The notes below the pieces were generated by a model, which worked only from the letters and a program-made list of their open reading frames with translations, searched no databases and was not told where the DNA came from. Shown here one piece after another: positions 48,882 to 58,880 of a stretch of DNA of 64,000 nucleotides. The stretch lies in the NCBI GenBank assembly GCA_022385755.1, contig MU278368.1:144224-208223 (forward strand), read 5' to 3'. The DNA comes from Trametopsis cervina. Taxonomy: Eukaryota > Basidiomycota > Agaricomycetes > Polyporales > Irpicaceae. How positions within the stretch are numbered: the first letter of the stretch is position 1; the number at the start of each line of letters is the position of its first letter. The position numbers and the translations under genes were made by a program.

Positions 48882-48888
48882 TATAAAG
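48882..48888 (+). promoter_or_regulatory. TATA box of the lipase gene
   Basis: TATAAAG, about 135 bp upstream of ATG 49021, implying a 5' UTR of roughly 100 nt. Confidence 0.55.
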
Positions 48889-49020
48889 ACCCTGCGCGGC
48901 CGTGGGCTGATCCCTCACCCCGGCGGTCACCTCTCTTCCCAGCGCACTTTGCAGCCTTCCCCACAGGCCCGAACACCCCTCCCCCTTCGGCGTCATCCAT
49001 TCGTTCAATCGCATCAGGTT

Positions 49021-50157
49021 ATGCATTCCTTCTCCGCCTTCCTGTCTTTGTCCGCCCTGCTGGCTGTGGCGGTCGCTGCGCCTGCGCCCGTCCCCATCTT
49101 TGGTATACACATCGGGTCCGCCGATGAGGCAAACGGCACACCCGTCTCTGTCTCACAGACGGATGTCACCAAGAACCTGCAGCGCCCCGCCGACTTTGCG
49201 CGCGTCGCGTACTGCTCGCCTACATCCGTCACCGCGTTGTCGTGTGGTGGTCCATGCGACGCTGTCAAGACCATCAAAGTGCTCGCTTCCGGTGGGGACG
49301 AGGGTGCGACGCCCCGATGTGCGTGCCTCCGTCCACTCATTTGATCCGCTGATGTTAATCTTTGATTCGCCCCTATCAGTCTTCGTGGCGCAGGACCCCG
49401 ACACACAGTCGATCGTCGTCGCGCACCAGGGCACAGACCCCGACAAGCTGCTGTCCATCGCGAACGACGTCAAGTTTGGTCAGGTCGCTATGAACAGCAC
49501 ACTGTTCCCCTCCCCAGCCAGTACGCATCGAATATATCATCTCGTATCTACGCAACCTGACCGCTTGTATTTTAGATGGCTCGGAGGTGCATGTTGGCTT
49601 CCAGGAGACACAAGGCCGCACAGCCGACATTGTGCTCTCCACCGTGAAATCTGCGCTGGCCTCCACAGGCTTCAAGCGCGTCCTCACAACTGGTGCGTAC
49701 CCTCACATTTCTCCAGACTCTTGAACTTCCCTAACTCTGATATTGCTCAGGCCACTCGCTAGGCGCAGCCGTAGCAACGCTCGACGCAGTAATGCTGCGC
49801 ATGCAGCTCGGCTCAGACGTGCAAGTCAACTCCGTTGTCTTCGGGCTGCCTCGCGTCGGGAACAACCAGTTTGCAGACATGGTCGACGCCATAATCCCCG
49901 GGTTCACGCACGTGAGCAACCAGCACGACCCCGTCCCGGACGTCCCGCCGCACTTCCTCGCGTTCCAGCATCCGGGTGGCGAGATCCATATCACGGCAGT
50001 TGATAACTCGACAGGGCTTGCGACGCTTGAGGCATGTCCCGGGCAGGAGAACCAGAACTGCGCGGCGGGCAACTCATTGCTCGACACGTCGATCCCGGAT
50101 CACCTTGGGCCGTACTTCAATGGCATTGAGTTTGGCGGGCATGCGTGCCCCGCGTGA
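49021..50157 (+). CDS. Secreted class 3 lipase
   Basis: Exons 49021..49318, 49380..49520, 49576..49692, 49751..50157; 320 aa. A signal peptide (MHSFSAFLSLSALLAVAVAA) leads into a fungal class 3 triacylglycerol lipase/feruloyl-esterase-like fold. The nucleophile elbow GHSLG (Ser188) is assembled across the last intron, with Asp245 in NQHDPVP and His303 in DHLGPY as the likely triad. The oxyanion-loop motif VVAHQGTDP and FGLPRVGN also fit. It would hydrolyse esters outside the cell. Four Cys in the N- and C-terminal parts may pair. Preference for lipid or aromatic esters cannot be told from sequence. Confidence 0.94.
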
Positions 50158-51709
50158 ACAGGATGTCAAGGGTGTTTTTAATTTCGTCACTTTCGTTTGG
50201 GCTGTTCTGGGGAACCTGTAATTTATGATTATTATCGTAACGCGGGAAGCGTTGACCTAAAATCCCTCGTGTGCTTGAGCTCCTGGCTTTGAAGACAGAT
50301 ACTGTACAGTATTGAGCCTGCCGTTGTAAGTTGTCTCGAGGGCAGATGCTTGAACACGATCCGTTGTATGGTAGCTCTAACGATCGCAAAATCAACATTG
50401 GCATCTACGCAAAAAGTGACACGCATCTATGTATTATATGCCCATAAGGCGACATCCAAATAAATAGTACAATCGAACATCTATATCTCCGCATTCAAAC
50501 CCGCTCACAGCCTCCGTGCAGCAGCTGAATGCCTGGCGCTACAAAGCCTTCTTGTATCTGCTTCATCACCGGGTGGCTTAGAGCATTTTTGGAGAGATGT
50601 CCGATACACATCGTGCCTCCGTAGGTTGAAACGCTATATCGTGCTGCTGTCAGCGCAGACACCACCGGAGAAGCGGAGCTTTTACTAGATCTATGAGGTG
50701 AGCAAACGTGCCGCTATGCACAAGGGATACACGCGGGTATTGGGAACATAAGGATAAGTGCAAGTTGCAGGATGCGGATGCGGATGCGGCATGTGTAGGT
50801 GCCTTGGGCCTGAGCCGTTATTCCGCACGGCCGGTACGAAAGGTACATCATGGGGAAAATTTAACACGATTGTACATGCCGGTGGAGGCACAGTACATGC
50901 CAGGCGGAGGCAGTACTAAAGAGCGCGAGATTCGTGACATGCAAAGGTGGCGATGCACCGGATGCTTTGCATACCGGGACGGATTAGCAGCCCCAACGTT
51001 AAATGCACCGACTACTGCGAACGTACATCTCTGAGTCGCGTGTGCAGAACGAGGATGAAGTTTCGCAGGTCTATTTGGACATGAACGCCACAACGACATC
51101 AATAATTGCTCGTTCTTGCAACCCTAGCTAAACGTGTAAGTCCAATCCAGTACATAGCGCAGATCAACACTCGCCTCACGACGGCCTCAATGGGTAAGAT
51201 GTTGTGCAAGCGGTTGGTTGTCCGCCGGATGAGACTGATGGCGCACCTGGCCCGCGGTGCAGCAGGGTGAGTGGCGTACTGCTGAAACTCAGCCATGCTT
51301 CTAGTGTATTCGTTAGATCGTCGATAGAAGCTCTGCGACTGCACAGACAGGTGTAAACAGAGCGGCATAGTACTGGCGTAGTGGATGAATGAGCCCAAAA
51401 AGGATGGGCGTACCCGAGAGGAGTTGTAAATGACAATCACGTGGCCGTGCATGTTCAGTATGGAGCCTATAGAAGGAGCGCTCCGCCGCAGCAACGTTGC
51501 CCTTTCCCTCGAACACGCCGCAACAGCCATTAACTTGTGCTGCTCATGAACTACCGATGACTGTCAAACCACTAGCCAACGAGCCTGCAACTGACCGTCG
51601 AGGGCACCGTGCCCTCGAGGCGCAAGTCCCCCACCTCTTTAATACCCAGCGTCGACGTTCACGTCCCCGTAGACACATAACATACATCCACTCACCACTA
51701 TCACTAGAC
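50158..51709. other. 1.55-kb intergenic region
   Basis: Lipase 3' flank, a dispersed 70-bp repeat (50416-50486) and the promoter of the coiled-coil gene with a TTTAATA element about 70 bp before its ATG. No gene is supported. Confidence 0.5.
50416..50486 (+). repeat. Dispersed repeat, copy 1 (other copy 58881-58954)
   Basis: GTGACACGCATCTATGTATT then ATATGCC, GCGACATCCA-ATAAATAGTACA and AACATCTATAT occur at both places in the same orientation with only a few differences. Confidence 0.85.
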
Positions 51710-52299
51710 ATGTCTACCATCGAACTACTACCCACTGCTCAGGAACACCCGGATCCTGCTAGCACTATCCCTAACGTCTCGATGAAGTCAATCCCCAGAA
51801 GCGATGTGTCCATGAGGACGCGCTCCCGCTCGAGCTCTCGCTCGTCCCAAGCACTCGCCCCTGCCCATGCCACTCCAGGCTACCTCCACATGATCACCCA
51901 ATACGGCCCTCTCATGGCCACCAACATCCCCCTCGGCTCAGACAGCCGGTCTTCGTCAGCCTCAGCCAATCAAGAGCTCATCGGAAATCTCCAGGAAATT
52001 GTAGCAGTAGAAAAGACGGCGAATGGCCTCCTGCAGGAGACAATAGCTCAGCTCCAGCAGAGGATCACACAGCTGGAGACGGAGATGAAAGAGGCCCGCA
52101 AGGAGGTAGTAGAGACACATCAGCAGGCGAACGAGAAGGTGGAGAAGGCGAACGAGAAGGTGGATAAGGCGAACGAGAAGGTGGATAAGGCGAACGAGAG
52201 GGTGGCAGAGGCCTATAACGACGCGAACAAGAGGGTGGCAGAGGCCTATAACGCCGCGAACGAGAAGGTGGATAAGGCGAACGAGAAGGTGGAGAAGGC
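51710..52299 (+). pseudogene. Coiled-coil protein gene, 5' part, disrupted by copia insertion
   Basis: ATG 51710 opens a frame with a Ser/Arg-rich N-terminus (RTRSRSSSRSS) and then a long coiled coil: LLQETIAQLQQRITQLETEMKEA is followed by heptads of the type ANEKVDK, repeated about eight times and encoded by near-identical 21-bp units. At 52300 the frame enters the LTR of a copia element, which adds 18 codons before a stop (52354). The original 3' end is found intact beyond the element at 57224-57335 and restores phase when joined at the target duplication, giving 233 codons. Function unknown. An in-frame ATG at 51497 exists but lies upstream of the TATA-like element. Confidence 0.8.
52295..52299 (+). 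repeat. Target-site duplication, left (AAGGC)
   Basis: AAGGC directly before the left LTR, repeated directly after the right LTR at 57219-57223. Confidence 0.95.
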
Positions 52300-52651
52300 T
52301 GTGGTTGAGCAGGCTACGGCACGCGTCGAGTACGTTAAACGAGTGAAAGGATAATATAAATAGGTACGAATACATCGACTATTTATATAAGTAAGTAAAT
52401 GAGCGGAATGCCTTTCTAAGTAATACGCGGGAATAACGACTATAGTAAGTAATGTAGAAGGTAAGCGGAATGGAGGCGGATGGCGGATACAAGCGGATGT
52501 AAGTGGATTACTAAGTTCTAGACCTACGGGATACTTCACGCCGGAGACAATGACCGTGGGTGATGAGATAACGAAGAGCGGGGAGAAATAGTTCGTGGGA
52601 AGATCCCCTCGGGGTACTCGGGCGAAGCCTCGGAGCACCCGAATAACAACA
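52300..52651 (-). repeat. Copia 3' LTR (352 bp)
   Basis: On the element's strand it starts TGTTGTTATTCGG and ends CTCAACCACA. The copy at 56867-57218 has the same length and no difference that I could find by reading. Confidence 0.97.
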
Positions 52652-52662
52652 CTCCCCCTCAA
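52652..52662 (-). other. Polypurine tract of the copia element
   Basis: Minus strand TTGAGGGGGAG abutting the 3' LTR; it overlaps the gag-pol stop codon. Confidence 0.75.
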
Positions 52663-55600
52663 TGAGCGGAGAGATTGACGAGCGCGAGTTGTTCGTGATG
52701 CTTCGTCCGTCCGAGGGCTTTGGTGAGGAAGTCGGCGTAGTTGTCGGCCGAGCTGCAATGGGTGACGTGCACTTGTCCTTCCGTGATCTTCTCGCGCACG
52801 AAGTGATGCCTGATATCGATGTGCTTGGAGCGACCGTGGAATTGATGGTCTCGGGCGAATGCGATTGCGGCGGCGTTGTCGGTTGCAAGTGTGATCGGGC
52901 CGTCTATGGGAAGGTGGATTTCAGACAGAAAGGTCTTCAGCCACAAGGCCTCCTTGGTGGCGTGCGCGAGTGCGATATACTCGGCTTCCATGGTCGAGAG
53001 GGCAACGGTGGGTTGCTTCTTCGAGTTCCAACTGATAATTCCTCCACCGAGCATGAAGGCGTAGCCGGAGATTGATCGGCGGTCGGCGACGTTTTGACCC
53101 CAGTCGGCGTCGCTGTAGCCCACGGGTGTGATGTCGATATTGTCCGCCTTGCTGTACGTAATGCCGTAAGTGCTTGTCCCCTTGAGGTAGCGGAAGACAT
53201 GCTTGGCAGCAGTCCAATGTACTGTGGTCGGCCGGGTGCTGAATTGACTAAGAGCTTGTACAGCAAAGGCGATGTCGGGTCGAGTTCCGACGGCGGCGTA
53301 CATCAGGGAGCCGATAGCGACCTGGTAAGGAATGTCGGCAAGGACCTCGGAATCTGAGGCGGCGGGTGTTAGCGTGATACTAGGATCAAGTGGCGTAGAC
53401 ACGGCGTTGCAGTCTTGCATGCCGAAGCGTTCGAGGATGGTGTTGACATAGTGTTCCTGGCTGATCTTGATCGTGTGGGAATCGCGATCGTCGTGAATCT
53501 TGATGCCGACGAAGAGTCGGGCAACACCAAGGTCGGTGATGCCGAAGTTTCTTCGGAGTTCGTCCTTAAGCAAAGTGATAAGGCGGACTTTTGAGGCGGC
53601 AACGATAAGATCATCGACGTGCGTTCCTATAATGATAAAGTCATTATGTTCGGTGAGAACATATACGCACGGATCAGCCTTGCTACGTTTGAACCCTAAT
53701 CCAAGTAGGACCCGTTCTAGCTCGGCGTGCCAAGCACGTCCGGCTTGTTTGAGTCCGTAAAGCGCCTTCAGTAGGTGCCAAGAGTGAGCTGAGCCGTCGT
53801 TGTACTCGGGAGGTTGCTTCATGTAAATCTCCTCGGAGAGGGGAGAATTGAGATAAGCACCGATGACGTCCACCTGGTGTAGATCGAGATCCAGCTGATT
53901 AGTGAGGGAAATGATGGCGCGAAGGGACTCAAGTCGCATCACGGGGGCATGGGTAGTCGTGAAATCTTGCCCCGGGATCTGGGAGAATCCTTGGGCTACG
54001 AGCCGTGCCTTGTACTTGATAATGTTGCCGTGTTCGTCGCGCTTGATGGTGAATACCCAACGGCATCCTACAGCCTTACGTCCGGGAGGGAGTGGCTCCA
54101 GCTTGTATGTTCCTAAGTTCTTCAGCTGATTCATCTCCGTGTCCATCGCGTCTTTCCATTGGGGCCAATCTTCGCGCTTCTTCATCTCCTCGATGTTCGT
54201 CGGCGAGTCCTCTTCGATGGCGGCAAAGCACAGAGAGGAATGATCTAGCTGATGGTCAGCGGTGATTGGCTCCCCCTCAAGTGGTGCAGCGGGGATGGGA
54301 AGTGTGTGTGAGATGTCGGCGACTTTTCCTTGGCCGGCGTTGAGTTTCCGGTAGTCGAGGCGAGGGACGTGGCGTGTGCTGCGGCGAGGAATAATATCAC
54401 CTTTGATCGCCGGAGGAGTGGGCAGAATGGCGGGTTCGATCGGAGGGGTAGGCTCCCCCTCAAGTACATCATCGGGGATGGGAGCGTCGACAGCAGGAGT
54501 AGGCGGCGGAAATATGATTTCCCTCGATGTGAGGACTTGTCTGATGCGCGGAACGAAATAGCGCCATCCCGACGACAACTCGCTCACTCCTACAAACGGG
54601 TAAGAGACGGACTTAGCGTCCAATTTCGATACTTTCCCCTTTGGTACCTTCACCCAGCAGGGCGAGCCGAACTCCCGGATGCCTGATAGATCGGGCTTCT
54701 TGCCCCAGAACGCCTCGTAGGGCGTCACGTCCTTCAGACTGCGGGTAGGCGAGCGATTTTTGAGATAGGTGGCATAAGAGAGCGCCTCTTCCCATAGGAA
54801 TTTGGGAAGGTCGTATTTGAGCAGCATGGCGCGGCAGTGCTCGACGAGGGTACGATTCAATCGTTCGGAGACACCATTCTGTTCAGGTGAGTACGGGGAG
54901 GTAGGTTCAATAGCGATACCTCGCTTCGCCATGTAATTGCGAAGACTTCCCTCAGTGTATTCCTTCGCGTTGTCGACGCGAACGCGTTTGATGCGCACCC
55001 CCTTCTGGTTCTCGAGCCAGGCGTCGAGATTTTCAAATTTTGCCACACATTCGTCGCGTGTTTTGCCAAACTCCACCCAGACCCAACGAGATTTCGCATC
55101 TGTGAATGTGATCATGTACCGGTGGCTGTGAATGGATGCGGTCGAGGCCGGCCCCCAGATGTCGCTGTAGATNNNNNNNNNNNNNNNNNNNNNNNNNNNN
55201 NNNNNNNNNNNNNNNNNNNNNNNNNNNNNNNNNNNNNNNNNNNNNNNNNNNNNNNNNNNNNNNNNNNNNNNNNNNNNNNNNNNNNNNNNNNNNNNNNNNN
55301 NNNNNNNNNNNNNNNNNNNNNNNNNNNNNNNNNNNNNNNNNNNNNNNNNNNNNNNNNNNNNNNNNNNNNNNNNNNNNNNNNNNNNNNNNNNNNNNNNNNN
55401 NNNNNNNNNNNNNNNNNNNNNNNNNNNNNNNNNNNNNNNNNNNNNNNNNNNNNNNNNNNNNNNNNNNNNNNNNNNNNNNNNNNNNNNNNNNNNNNNNNNN
55501 NNNNNNNNNNNNNNNNNNNNNNNNNNNNNNNNNNNNNNNNNNNNNNNNNNNNNNNNNNNNNNNNNNNNNNNNNNNNNNNNNNNNNNNNNNNNNNNNNNNN

Positions 55601-56747
55601 NNNNNNNNNNNNNNNNNNNNNNNNNNNNNNNNNNNNNNNNNNNNNNNNNNNNNNNNNNNNNNNNNNNNNNNNNNNNNNNNNNNNNNNNNNNNNNNNNNNN
55701 NNNNNNNNNNNNNNNNNNNNNNNNNNNNNNNNNNNNNNNNNNNNNNNNNNNNAGAGTCGGGCAGCTTCCCGCGCCACTAAGGGAACTAGTGGACGGGGTG
55801 AAATTGACAAAAAGGTTCCTGTCTTTGATGACATGCGAGGTGGTGGCGGTATCTCCGATCCAGAGATTCTCGGAGCTGATGAATGTTTCTTCGACATGGA
55901 ATGCGAGGTCGTCACTATCCTCGCTGTCTTCATCCTCTTCTTCGGCAATGTTAGCTTCTTCGGCTTTTTTCATCTGCGCCTCAGAGCGTTCCTTCTTCTC
56001 GCCTCGCTCTCCCTCTTTCTTACTCCCCTTTTCCTTTCCTGATCGGCACTCGGGTCGGATATGTCCTTCGATGCCGCAGAGGTGACAGAACACACCGGCG
56101 CGGAACTTGCGCTTCTTCGGGCGTTGGACATACAGTGCTGTGTCGATATTGGCACGATCCTTGCGGCGTCCATCTTCTTGATAGATGCGGCCGATGAGAT
56201 CTGCCGAGGTGAGTGTGGCGGAAACAGGAACAGAGGAGACGAACGAGTCCCAAGACACCGGTAGCGCCGTTAAAATGATCATCGCGAGATCGTTGTCGTC
56301 CGAAGCTTTTGCCTGTACGAGGTGGAGCTCCTGCCAAAGAGATTTGATCTTGCGGATTTCCTCCTCGATTTCGGCACCTTCTTCCATAGCGTAACGGAAA
56401 AGGCGTCGGCGTAAAGTAACTCGAGCGACTGTCCCTTCGGTGTTGAAGACACTGGACAGCGCGTCGAAAGCCTCCTTCGAGGTGACGCAAGTGAGCACGT
56501 GTGTCATCATGTTGTTCGATACGCGGAGGCGAATAGTTGTAAGTGCCTTGCGGTCTTTGCGCGCCCATTCAGTAGCGGCGGCTTTGTCTGACTCGGGAGG
56601 CGGGGATATGTCGCCAGTGGTGTATTCCCACAGTCCCATGTCAGAGAGTATGTCAGTAATCTGGATACGCCATGTGATATAATTATCTGCGCCTTGAAGC
56701 GGGTCGATGCGGTATCCACCCATACTGGGCGTTTCGGGGTTTGACAT
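52659..56747 (-). CDS. Copia gag-pol polyprotein (interrupted by assembly gap)
   Basis: One frame from ATG 56747 to the stop at 52659, open on both sides of the N run. Gag is followed by a CCHC zinc knuckle (CHLCGIEGHIRPEC), an acidic spacer, the protease motif DTATTSH, then the gap that removes the GAG-pre-integrase and early integrase region. Integrase continues with FENLDAWLENQKG and SPYSPEQNGVSERLNRT. Reverse transcriptase shows VGCRWVFTIKRD, QVDVIGAYLNSPL, LYGLKQAGRAWH and the catalytic HVDD in place of YVDD. RNase H ends with GYSDADWGQN and the TMEAEYIALAHATKEALWL block. No stop or frameshift is seen in the readable part. Confidence 0.95.
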   Translation of the reverse strand: MSNPETPSMGGYRIDPLQGADNYITWRIQITDILSDMGLWEYTTGDISPPPESDKAAATEWARKDRKALTTIRLRVSNNMMTHVLTCVTSKEAFDALSSVFNTEGTVARVTLRRRLFRYAMEEGAEIEEEIRKIKSLWQELHLVQAKASDDNDLAMIILTALPVSWDSFVSSVPVSATLTSADLIGRIYQEDGRRKDRANIDTALYVQRPKKRKFRAGVFCHLCGIEGHIRPECRSGKEKGSKKEGERGEKKERSEAQMKKAEEANIAEEEDEDSEDSDDLAFHVEETFISSENLWIGDTATTSHVIKDRNLFVNFTPSTSSLSGAGSCPTXXXXXXXXXXXXXXXXXXXXXXXXXXXXXXXXXXXXXXXXXXXXXXXXXXXXXXXXXXXXXXXXXXXXXXXXXXXXXXXXXXXXXXXXXXXXXXXXXXXXXXXXXXXXXXXXXXXXXXXXXXXXXXXXXXXXXXXXXXXXXXXXXXXXXXXXXXXXXXXXXXXXXXXXXXXXXXXXXXXXXXXXXXXXXXXXXXIYSDIWGPASTASIHSHRYMITFTDAKSRWVWVEFGKTRDECVAKFENLDAWLENQKGVRIKRVRVDNAKEYTEGSLRNYMAKRGIAIEPTSPYSPEQNGVSERLNRTLVEHCRAMLLKYDLPKFLWEEALSYATYLKNRSPTRSLKDVTPYEAFWGKKPDLSGIREFGSPCWVKVPKGKVSKLDAKSVSYPFVGVSELSSGWRYFVPRIRQVLTSREIIFPPPTPAVDAPIPDDVLEGEPTPPIEPAILPTPPAIKGDIIPRRSTRHVPRLDYRKLNAGQGKVADISHTLPIPAAPLEGEPITADHQLDHSSLCFAAIEEDSPTNIEEMKKREDWPQWKDAMDTEMNQLKNLGTYKLEPLPPGRKAVGCRWVFTIKRDEHGNIIKYKARLVAQGFSQIPGQDFTTTHAPVMRLESLRAIISLTNQLDLDLHQVDVIGAYLNSPLSEEIYMKQPPEYNDGSAHSWHLLKALYGLKQAGRAWHAELERVLLGLGFKRSKADPCVYVLTEHNDFIIIGTHVDDLIVAASKVRLITLLKDELRRNFGITDLGVARLFVGIKIHDDRDSHTIKISQEHYVNTILERFGMQDCNAVSTPLDPSITLTPAASDSEVLADIPYQVAIGSLMYAAVGTRPDIAFAVQALSQFSTRPTTVHWTAAKHVFRYLKGTSTYGITYSKADNIDITPVGYSDADWGQNVADRRSISGYAFMLGGGIISWNSKKQPTVALSTMEAEYIALAHATKEALWLKTFLSEIHLPIDGPITLATDNAAAIAFARDHQFHGRSKHIDIRHHFVREKITEGQVHVTHCSSADNYADFLTKALGRTKHHEQLALVNLSAH
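55173..55752. other. Assembly gap (580 N)
   Basis: Unknown bases within the integrase region of the copia element. Being inside a repeat, it may reflect assembly collapse; the true length could differ. Confidence 0.99.
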
Positions 56748-56851
56748 AAGTCGATTTCGATCTTGATATCGAGATCGGAGTTTTTGATCCAAAGGCGTGC
56801 GGCGATAATCTTGCGCGAAGTCGAGAGTCGAGATGGGCGATAGATTAGAGC

Positions 56852-56866
56852 GCGGGGCTCATAACC
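56852..56866 (-). other. Primer-binding site of the copia element
   Basis: Minus strand GGTTATGAGCCCCGC directly after the 5' LTR. It resembles the copia site GGTTATGGGCCC, which pairs with an internal fragment of initiator tRNA-Met. Confidence 0.65.
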
Positions 56867-57218
56867 TGTGGTTGAGCAGGCTACGGCACGCGTCGAGTAC
56901 GTTAAACGAGTGAAAGGATAATATAAATAGGTACGAATACATCGACTATTTATATAAGTAAGTAAATGAGCGGAATGCCTTTCTAAGTAATACGCGGGAA
57001 TAACGACTATAGTAAGTAATGTAGAAGGTAAGCGGAATGGAGGCGGATGGCGGATACAAGCGGATGTAAGTGGATTACTAAGTTCTAGACCTACGGGATA
57101 CTTCACGCCGGAGACAATGACCGTGGGTGATGAGATAACGAAGAGCGGGGAGAAATAGTTCGTGGGAAGATCCCCTCGGGGTACTCGGGCGAAGCCTCGG
57201 AGCACCCGAATAACAACA
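56867..57218 (-). repeat. Copia 5' LTR (352 bp)
   Basis: Same sequence as 52300-52651 as far as can be read. Followed on the plus strand by the second AAGGC. Confidence 0.97.
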
Positions 57219-57223
57219 AAGGC
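57219..57223 (+). repeat. Target-site duplication, right (AAGGC)
   Basis: Matches 52295-52299. Confidence 0.95.
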
Positions 57224-57335
57224 GAACGAGAAGGTGGCAGAGATGCTTAAGGAGGTACAGGAGATGGCGAACAGGATGGCGGGGATGACGATGGCGATGG
57301 CGGACAACAAGACCAAGGCGGCGAATGAGAAGTGA
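57224..57335 (+). pseudogene. Coiled-coil protein gene, severed 3' part
   Basis: Continues the host frame in phase (ANEKVAEMLKEVQEMANRM, a Met-rich stretch, TKAANEK, stop). It has no start of its own and is now separated from its 5' part by the element. Confidence 0.8.
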
Positions 57336-57858
57336 TGGAGAGGGTGGACTTCGCCAGCTGGAATGATGTGTGCTCGAATAGTGTTATGCTCGAATATCTG
57401 TCTCAATGTTTTCTCCCCAATGTGATGCTCTTATTGTACTTGGAGCATGTTTGCATGATGCTCACGTCGACGCTGCATGACCCGTCAGTAACAACTAACT
57501 GTTCATGTACTACCAGAGGCATGCAGACGTGCCGCTCGCGAAGCGAAAGTGTTTCAATTCGCATGATCGTGCAACGGCGGGGCGGACGCGGTCTGTTTTG
57601 GTCTATGTTCAATATGTTTCACCGTCCCTAAATACAGTAGCTCGTATTATTGAGTCTGTTTCAATTACACCGCTCAACAGACTACCTCGTCCCGTACCTC
57701 AACCACCGCGCGTACCCATCGCTCACGAGACACTACGCACCATCGGCCGTGCATACGTCCCCGTATTGTAGCCCGGCGGCGTGTAGGTCGTTTGCATATC
57801 CGGCGTGTGTGCAGAAGGAGGGGCGGGCACGGGGGCGAGGATGCGTCAGCGTCCTTCC
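57336..57858. other. Intergenic region
   Basis: About 520 bp with no supported gene between the coiled-coil remnant and the PEX7/CLC duplicate. Confidence 0.5.
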
Positions 57859-57944
57859 AGCGACCATGCGCAGCCGACCACAAACTAACTCCGTATGTGG
57901 ATCATAGGTGTACAGCAGGTGACCGTGCCCATCTGGGCTCGCAT
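57859..57944 (-). pseudogene. PEX7 last-exon fragment, antisense
   Basis: The minus strand reads ATGCGAGCCCAGATGGGC, GGTCACCTGCTGTAC, CATACGGAGTTAGTTTGTGG and TCGGCTGCGCATGGTCGCTG, matching the PEX7 last exon. It adjoins the CLC-derived pseudogene just as the 33811-33846 remnant adjoins the functional CLC gene, so both were copied together. Confidence 0.85.
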
Positions 57945-58812
57945 CTCCGATACATGGACAAGAACCTCAGAAGGTCAGTTCCAGCTGCGAAACGAAGTGT
58001 CTTACAGCAGATCAAGTGAACGAGCGAACGATATGCAAATAAAGTTAGGAAGACGTCAACAAGACAATCGTTCGCACAAACTCCAATAACAATTCTGATC
58101 ACCCTCTCCCAGGCCCCGAATCGGATAACGCGCGCGTATGCGGCAAATGCGCCGTCAGCAGCCAGACAACGTCCATCCCGCCGCGCGAGAACAGCACATA
58201 TCGAAGACTCTACATGAGTCCATTCATTCGCATCAGCTCCAGCAAACATATACGCAAGGATGCGAGAGGGGGGCGCACCATCTTCTGAAACATATTATTC
58301 ACGACGAGCTGCAAAGGCATCTCCTTGCGCAGCTGCAGCGCTGCCTCGTCGAGAAATGCCTACAGATCGAGCAGTGTCGGGTCCGCGCGCGCATTGGCGG
58401 GCACGAACGTCCATTTCCGCGAGGAGGCGGACGCGTCCTCCAGCGTCTCTACACCGTCCTCAGCGTCAGTGCGTGAGACGCAGCAGCAGCAGAAGCGAAG
58501 GAAGGCAGGTCAACAAACCTACTGCGCGCCCGAGGCACACGCTAATCGCGATGGTGGGCAGGAAGATGCCCGCTGGGATCTATATGCGTACGATATCGGC
58601 ACATAAAACTGGATGCGTCGAAAAGAGTGGAACTCACCATCATACCGAACATCCATGCCGTGAGGAGGACCTTGACGAGCGCTGTGAGGCTACGACATCT
58701 AATGGACGTGGACGTACTTGCATAAACCGTGCTAGTCCCCCCTGGAGGAATCACACTCCTGGAAGAGGTTCGCGACGAGCTCGGAGGACTGAACGCGTAG
58801 GAACACCACCTG
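57945..58812 (-). pseudogene. CLC channel pseudogene (partial segmental duplicate)
   Basis: Homologous to the 3' part and 3' flank of the CLC gene at 33998-37566. Recognisable: last exon (about 58105-58215), the second-last exon (58280-58450), then a jump to the exon with IPAGIF-L (58505-58585), a truncated copy of the GMM exon (58630-58690) and the [20 protein letters not shown] exon (58715-58812). Exons 16 and 17 of the parent are missing. In the last-named exon the Tyr codon after the SSRGD-like segment has become a stop. No promoter or 5' exons. Confidence 0.9.
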
Positions 58813-58880
58813 CGATCGCGTCAGCAATTCAAACGCCGTTAGACTATCAGACTACCAAGGCAAAAAGGGAGGGGACGGAC

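Larger units (their letters stand above)
47003..49020. other. 2-kb region with PEX7 fragment and direct repeats
   Basis: Apart from the PEX7 pseudogene fragment and the direct repeat entered separately, no gene is supported; open frames at 48176-48550 and 48560-48886 have no domain. The last 150 bp are the lipase promoter. Confidence 0.45.
52300..57218 (-). mobile_element. Full-length Ty1/copia LTR retrotransposon
   Basis: About 4.9 kb including a 580-N gap. Two apparently identical 352-bp LTRs, a 5-bp target duplication AAGGC, a primer-binding site next to the 5' LTR, a polypurine tract next to the 3' LTR and one gag-pol frame. Domain order protease, integrase, reverse transcriptase, RNase H defines the copia type. 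It lies antisense in a host coiled-coil gene. The LTR identity points to a very recent insertion. Confidence 0.97.
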
